NCBI GenBank assembly: GCA_902779075.1
Contig: CACZAK010000007.1
Location: 1-64,000 of the forward strand
Source: an uncultured bacterium
GTDB taxonomy: Bacteria > Verrucomicrobiota > Kiritimatiellia > RFP12 > UBA1067
Direction: 5' to 3'
DNA length: 64,000 bases
Part shown: positions 60,999 through 64,000 of the stretch, piece after piece
Layout of the letters: every line of letters starts with the position of its first letter
Position numbering within the stretch: the stretch's first letter is position 1
Program-made: the position numbers and the translations under genes
Notes under the pieces: model-generated
Seen by the model: the letters and a program-made list of their open reading frames with translations, nothing else
The model's database searches: none
What the model was told of the DNA's origin: nothing

Positions 60999-61546
60999 CA
61001 GATGTTACCACCGTTCTTATTGGCCAGTTTTTTCAGTTTGTTTGCGAGCGCGAGCTTGTCCTCCGCGCTCATGAGGTCCACGTACAGGACACCGTTCAGG
61101 TGATCCGTCTCATGCTGCACGGCCCGTGCGAGGAAACCACGCACCGTTACGATCTGCATCCGCCCGGAGACGTCCGTGTATTGGCACGTCACCTGATCCG
61201 CGCGCACCACGTGCCCGCCCATGTTCGGGAAGCTGAGACACCCCTCCTTGCCGTCCTGCTCCCCGGACTTGGAAATAATGACAGGGTTGAACATCACGAG
61301 GGGCATCTTCACGGAAGCGTTGAACGCCTTGACCTCCTCGCTCTCCTCGCAGTTGGCAGGCACGTCGATCACGCAGACGCTCTCAAGTCGGCCGACCTGC
61401 TGCGCGGCCAGGCCCACGCCCTTCGCGTGGTACATCGTCTGGAGCATGTCCTCGGCGAGGTGCACTAGCTCAGACGTCACGGCCGGCACGGGCACGGCCT
61501 TTTCGCGGAGAACTGCGGAACCGTATTTGACAATATCAAGCAACAT
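60998..61546 (-). CDS. def: peptide deformylase
   Basis: About 182 residues from MLLDIVKYGSAVLREKAV. The three family motifs are present: GVGLAAQQVG, EGCLSFP (metal-binding Cys) and QHETDHLNGVLYVD (HExxH-like, two metal-binding His and the catalytic Glu). It removes the formyl group from new proteins. The start seven codons downstream of the first possible one avoids a long overlap with dut. Confidence 0.94.
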   Translation of the reverse strand: MLLDIVKYGSAVLREKAVPVPAVTSELVHLAEDMLQTMYHAKGVGLAAQQVGRLESVCVIDVPANCEESEEVKAFNASVKMPLVMFNPVIISKSGEQDGKEGCLSFPNMGGHVVRADQVTCQYTDVSGRMQIVTVRGFLARAVQHETDHLNGVLYVDLMSAEDKLALANKLKKLANKNGGNI

Positions 61547-61563
61547 AACTCCGTACCAGGGAA

Positions 61564-61992
61564 TCAAACGCCAGTGGAACCGAAACCGCCTGCACCGCGG
61601 TCGGTTTCATCGACAGATGTGACTTCTACGACTTCGGCCTGGGCAACAGGCGAGACGACGAGCTGGGCTATCTTCATTCCCTTCTCGACCACGAACGGTT
61701 CCGTGCCGAGATTGATGAGAATCACGCCCACTTCGCCGCGATAGCCCGCGTCTATCGTACCCGGCGTGTTGAGCACCGTGATGCCGTGCTTGAGGGCGAG
61801 GCCGGAGCGCGGACGCACCTGCGCCTCCGCGTTGGGTGGCAGCATCAGCACGAGGCCCGTGTGGATGAGGGCGCGTGCGCCGGGGGACAGCGTCACCTCC
61901 TCGATAGAACGAACGTCCATCCCGGCATCGCCGGGATGGGCGTAGACAGGCAACTGCGCCGCCGGATCAGTTCTTAGAACTTTCACCGTCAT
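61564..61992 (-). CDS. dut: dUTP diphosphatase
   Basis: 142 residues. Motifs in order: [45 protein letters not shown], and the C-terminal arm [11 protein letters not shown]. It hydrolyses dUTP to dUMP. The start lies inside the end of the PpiD-like gene (26 bases of overlap), so it is translationally coupled. Confidence 0.95.
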   Translation of the reverse strand: MTVKVLRTDPAAQLPVYAHPGDAGMDVRSIEEVTLSPGARALIHTGLVLMLPPNAEAQVRPRSGLALKHGITVLNTPGTIDAGYRGEVGVILINLGTEPFVVEKGMKIAQLVVSPVAQAEVVEVTSVDETDRGAGGFGSTGV

Positions 61993-63664
61993 CGGCGTCT
62001 TCGCCCTCCGTCAGCTCTTTCATCGAAGCCCAGTCGCTAGGCTGTGCGCCCAAACGGGACAAATTGGCCTCGCTCCATGCGCGCACGGTGTTTTCGCCCT
62101 GGCCGCGCGCCATCATCTCGCGCATCTGCCCAGCTGCGGCAATCGTGGCGGCGTCGCCCGGCTGGCGGTCCTCGACGTACACCACAACGCCATGTCCGGG
62201 CAGGCCCGTGGTCACGAGTTCGGACAGCTCGCCCTTCGCGAGGCGCACCGCCGCGGGAACGATCGAGTAAGCATCGGGGAAGGCGTTGCCGCGCATCGCG
62301 GTCTGCGCCACAAAAGTGATGGAGGTGGAGACGTTTGCATCGCCGAAGAGCTTCGGATCGAGCTTGCCGTCCTTGCGCTTGGCGAGGTCGGCCTTGACGG
62401 TCTCGCGCACCTTGTCCACGGCCTTCTTGAAGTCCTGCGCCTTCAGGTCGGCAAGCGCGTCGTTGCGCACGGACACGTTGTTCGTGATTTCCGCATACGA
62501 GGGCACGCGCGCCTGCGTGCAGAGGTTCGTGGCCAGGGTGACTACATAGACGGCGTTCGAGCCGGCGATTGCGCGGTAACGCGCGGATGGCTCGTCGTAG
62601 TCGAGATCCGACACCGTGGCGACGAATTCACGGCAGTCGGGCAGCACGGAGGCCGCATCCACCATGAAACCGGGCACGAACTTCTCGCCGGAGATGGAGA
62701 ACGGACGAGACGTCTTGACCTCCAACTTCTCGGCCTTCGCGAGCTGTGCCAGACGGTCAACGCCATCGTCGGCCGCGCCGTCCTCCGGGCAGACGCGCGC
62801 GTAGAGCGCGTCGACGGCAGACTCAACGGACTTCTCGAGGCGGAGTTCCTTCTCGATCTGCGCCTTGACGGTTTCAAAAGCGTTGGTGCCGTAACGGTCG
62901 CTCGTCTCGTCGAAGCGCTCGTGGAGTTCGTCGTCGGTGACCTCGACCTTCTTGAGGCTCGCCGCGTCGTCCGCCGGCACCCTCACGTAGCGGACGGCCG
63001 TCAGTGCCGGCAGCGCGAGCGAGTTGGTGTGGGACTCGTAATACGCCTTGAGAGCCGCGTCGTCCAGCTTGATGGCCGCCGCGTTCTTGTGCGTGAACCT
63101 TGCAATGCGCACCGTGATCTTGTCAGTCGCGTCCCGCATGCCGCTGGAGAGCTCGAGGGGCGAGACCCAGCTGGCGGACTCCGCCACGCCGCGGACGCGC
63201 GAAAGCGAGATCTGGCGACGGATGTACGCCTCGAAGCGCTCGGCCGTCCAACCGATGCGGGCGCACGTCTCCTGGAAGCGCGCGTGGTTGTACCCGCCCT
63301 TCTCGTCCGAGAAACTGCGCATGATCGCCTCGCGGACCTCGTCGTCGGACGCCGTCAACTTGAGGTCGTCAACGACCTTCAACATGCCAAGGCGCGTCCA
63401 CACCTCCTGATTGAGCTGGGGTGCCTTGATCGGAATCTCGCGCCCGTACTGGAAACGCATCTCGGCCAGCACGTCTGCGCGTATCTCGTCGAACTTCGCG
63501 GATGGCACCGTGTCGCCAGCCAGTTTTCCCGCGCCATCGGATCCGCGAGTGTCGCTACGCCCGTCGAAAATGAAGTCGAATGCGAAAAACATTGAGATTA
63601 GGACTGCGAACACGCCCCAAACCCACTTGTTGCGGATGATTCGGTTGAAATGATGGATAACCAC
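61967..63664 (-). CDS. PpiD/SurA-like periplasmic chaperone
   Basis: 565 residues. GTG start after a GGAAAAAG ribosome site. One N-terminal membrane helix ([18 protein letters not shown]) is preceded by a short basic cytoplasmic tip, as in PpiD. A long helical SurA_N-like region covers residues 50-220 ([15 protein letters not shown]...[15 protein letters not shown]). I see no clear rotamase core, so it may act only as a chaperone. It heads the run PpiD-like, dut, def, argS, rhaT. Confidence 0.75.
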   Translation of the reverse strand: MVIHHFNRIIRNKWVWGVFAVLISMFFAFDFIFDGRSDTRGSDGAGKLAGDTVPSAKFDEIRADVLAEMRFQYGREIPIKAPQLNQEVWTRLGMLKVVDDLKLTASDDEVREAIMRSFSDEKGGYNHARFQETCARIGWTAERFEAYIRRQISLSRVRGVAESASWVSPLELSSGMRDATDKITVRIARFTHKNAAAIKLDDAALKAYYESHTNSLALPALTAVRYVRVPADDAASLKKVEVTDDELHERFDETSDRYGTNAFETVKAQIEKELRLEKSVESAVDALYARVCPEDGAADDGVDRLAQLAKAEKLEVKTSRPFSISGEKFVPGFMVDAASVLPDCREFVATVSDLDYDEPSARYRAIAGSNAVYVVTLATNLCTQARVPSYAEITNNVSVRNDALADLKAQDFKKAVDKVRETVKADLAKRKDGKLDPKLFGDANVSTSITFVAQTAMRGNAFPDAYSIVPAAVRLAKGELSELVTTGLPGHGVVVYVEDRQPGDAATIAAAGQMREMMARGQGENTVRAWSEANLSRLGAQPSDWASMKELTEGEDADDGESSKN

Positions 63665-63744
63665 TTTCTTTTTCCTGTTCTTTTTCTTGTTGTTGTAGAA
63701 ACTTTTGCTCTTGTTGATACCAATATCCTGTTTGCGGACGTCTC

Positions 63745-63999
63745 TCAGATGTCGTCGTCGTTCTTGTCGTCCTTCTTCTCTTCCTGCGGCTCTTCGGCCT
63801 TCTTCTCATCATCGGCCCCGGCGTTGTTGGCCGTTTCCTTGGCCTTCGCAGGCTTGACTTCGACGGCCTCGACCTCTTCCGTCTCCTCGGACGCGGCCTT
63901 TGCCTTCTTCTTCTCGGCGTCCGCCACCTCGACGGGCGTGATCACCAGCTCGCCGGAATTCAAGTTGGAACGGCCCTCTGCGAATGCACAGCGGGTTTT
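63745..63999 (-). CDS. acidic C-terminal tail of an unidentified protein (partial)
   Basis: The frame is open to the window edge, so only the last 84 residues are visible. They read RSNLNSGELVITPVEVADAE, then a Lys/Glu/Ala tail, ending DDKNDDDI. The body of the gene is outside the window and I do not recognise the protein from its tail. A run of this kind could be a disordered extension of a chaperone, ribosomal or DNA-binding protein. Confidence 0.6.
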   Translation of the reverse strand, partial: KTRCAFAEGRSNLNSGELVITPVEVADAEKKKAKAASEETEEVEAVEVKPAKAKETANNAGADDEKKAEEPQEEKKDDKNDDDI

Positions 64000-64000
64000 A

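Overview
The window looks like chromosomal DNA from an uncultured, GC-rich bacterium of the PVC superphylum, most likely Verrucomicrobiota/Kiritimatiellota from a gut or rumen. This placement is an inference. It rests on the mix of secreted sugar-active proteins, F5/8-type-C plus formylglycine-generating-enzyme-like (FGE) architectures, Bvu_2165-like HU proteins, eukaryote-like kinases and orphan surface-protein C-termini. No rRNA gene is present to settle it. Almost all genes are on the minus strand. Several breaks in otherwise conserved genes could be biological decay or errors in a metagenome assembly.

Layout. 0.2-6.9 kb: beta-helix protein, AAA/PD-(D/E)XK protein, a GH20 gene with its catalytic centre deleted, a parvulin, PilT. 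6.9-14.9 kb: a tightly overlapped run of coiled-coil membrane protein, NapG-like ferredoxin fused to DUF1893, NapH-like protein, ferredoxin aldo/keto reductase and an O-antigen-ligase-like protein, preceded by a broken ahcY, trmO and a tRNA with anticodon CAU. 15.1-20.9 kb: an operon of a large receptor-like Ser/Thr kinase, a Fic protein and a small Ser/Thr kinase. 21-23.4 kb: larC with two small membrane proteins, and folK. 23.5-29.2 kb: a plus-strand hydrazine-synthase-like/cytochrome/FGE protein, rhaD and a bile-acid/sodium-symporter-family transporter. 29.2-41.3 kb: an accessory region with a DUF234 ATPase, a 1797-residue lipase/InlB-repeat protein, two NYN-nuclease cassettes, an HU-like gene and many short repeats. 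41.3-64 kb: mostly housekeeping, with pheT, a basic low-complexity protein, SMP-30-like and GH13 proteins, a second AAA/PD-(D/E)XK gene, TerB-DnaJ, pbpC with alpha-2-macroglobulin, rhaT, argS, def, dut and a PpiD-like protein.

Two things stand out. First, there is a dispersed family of about 26-bp hairpin elements. Each has a five-base head (GGTAG, GGTGG or GGGAG), a stem of about nine pairs that covaries between copies, and a loop of about three bases. They resemble REP elements, which carry a GTAG/GGAG head. They lie between genes and also in frame inside argS, larC and the hydrazine-synthase-like gene. Second, a duplicated cassette encodes NYN-domain nucleases. Each copy has the same strong promoter, a roughly 100-nt leader with a nine-pair hairpin capped by a GNRA loop, and an upstream repeat carrying a second promoter and a truncated start of translation.

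Promoters are easy to read: TTGAMN, 16-18 bp, then TATAMT, often with a TG one base upstream. Several genes sit so close to the -10 box that their mRNAs should be nearly leaderless.
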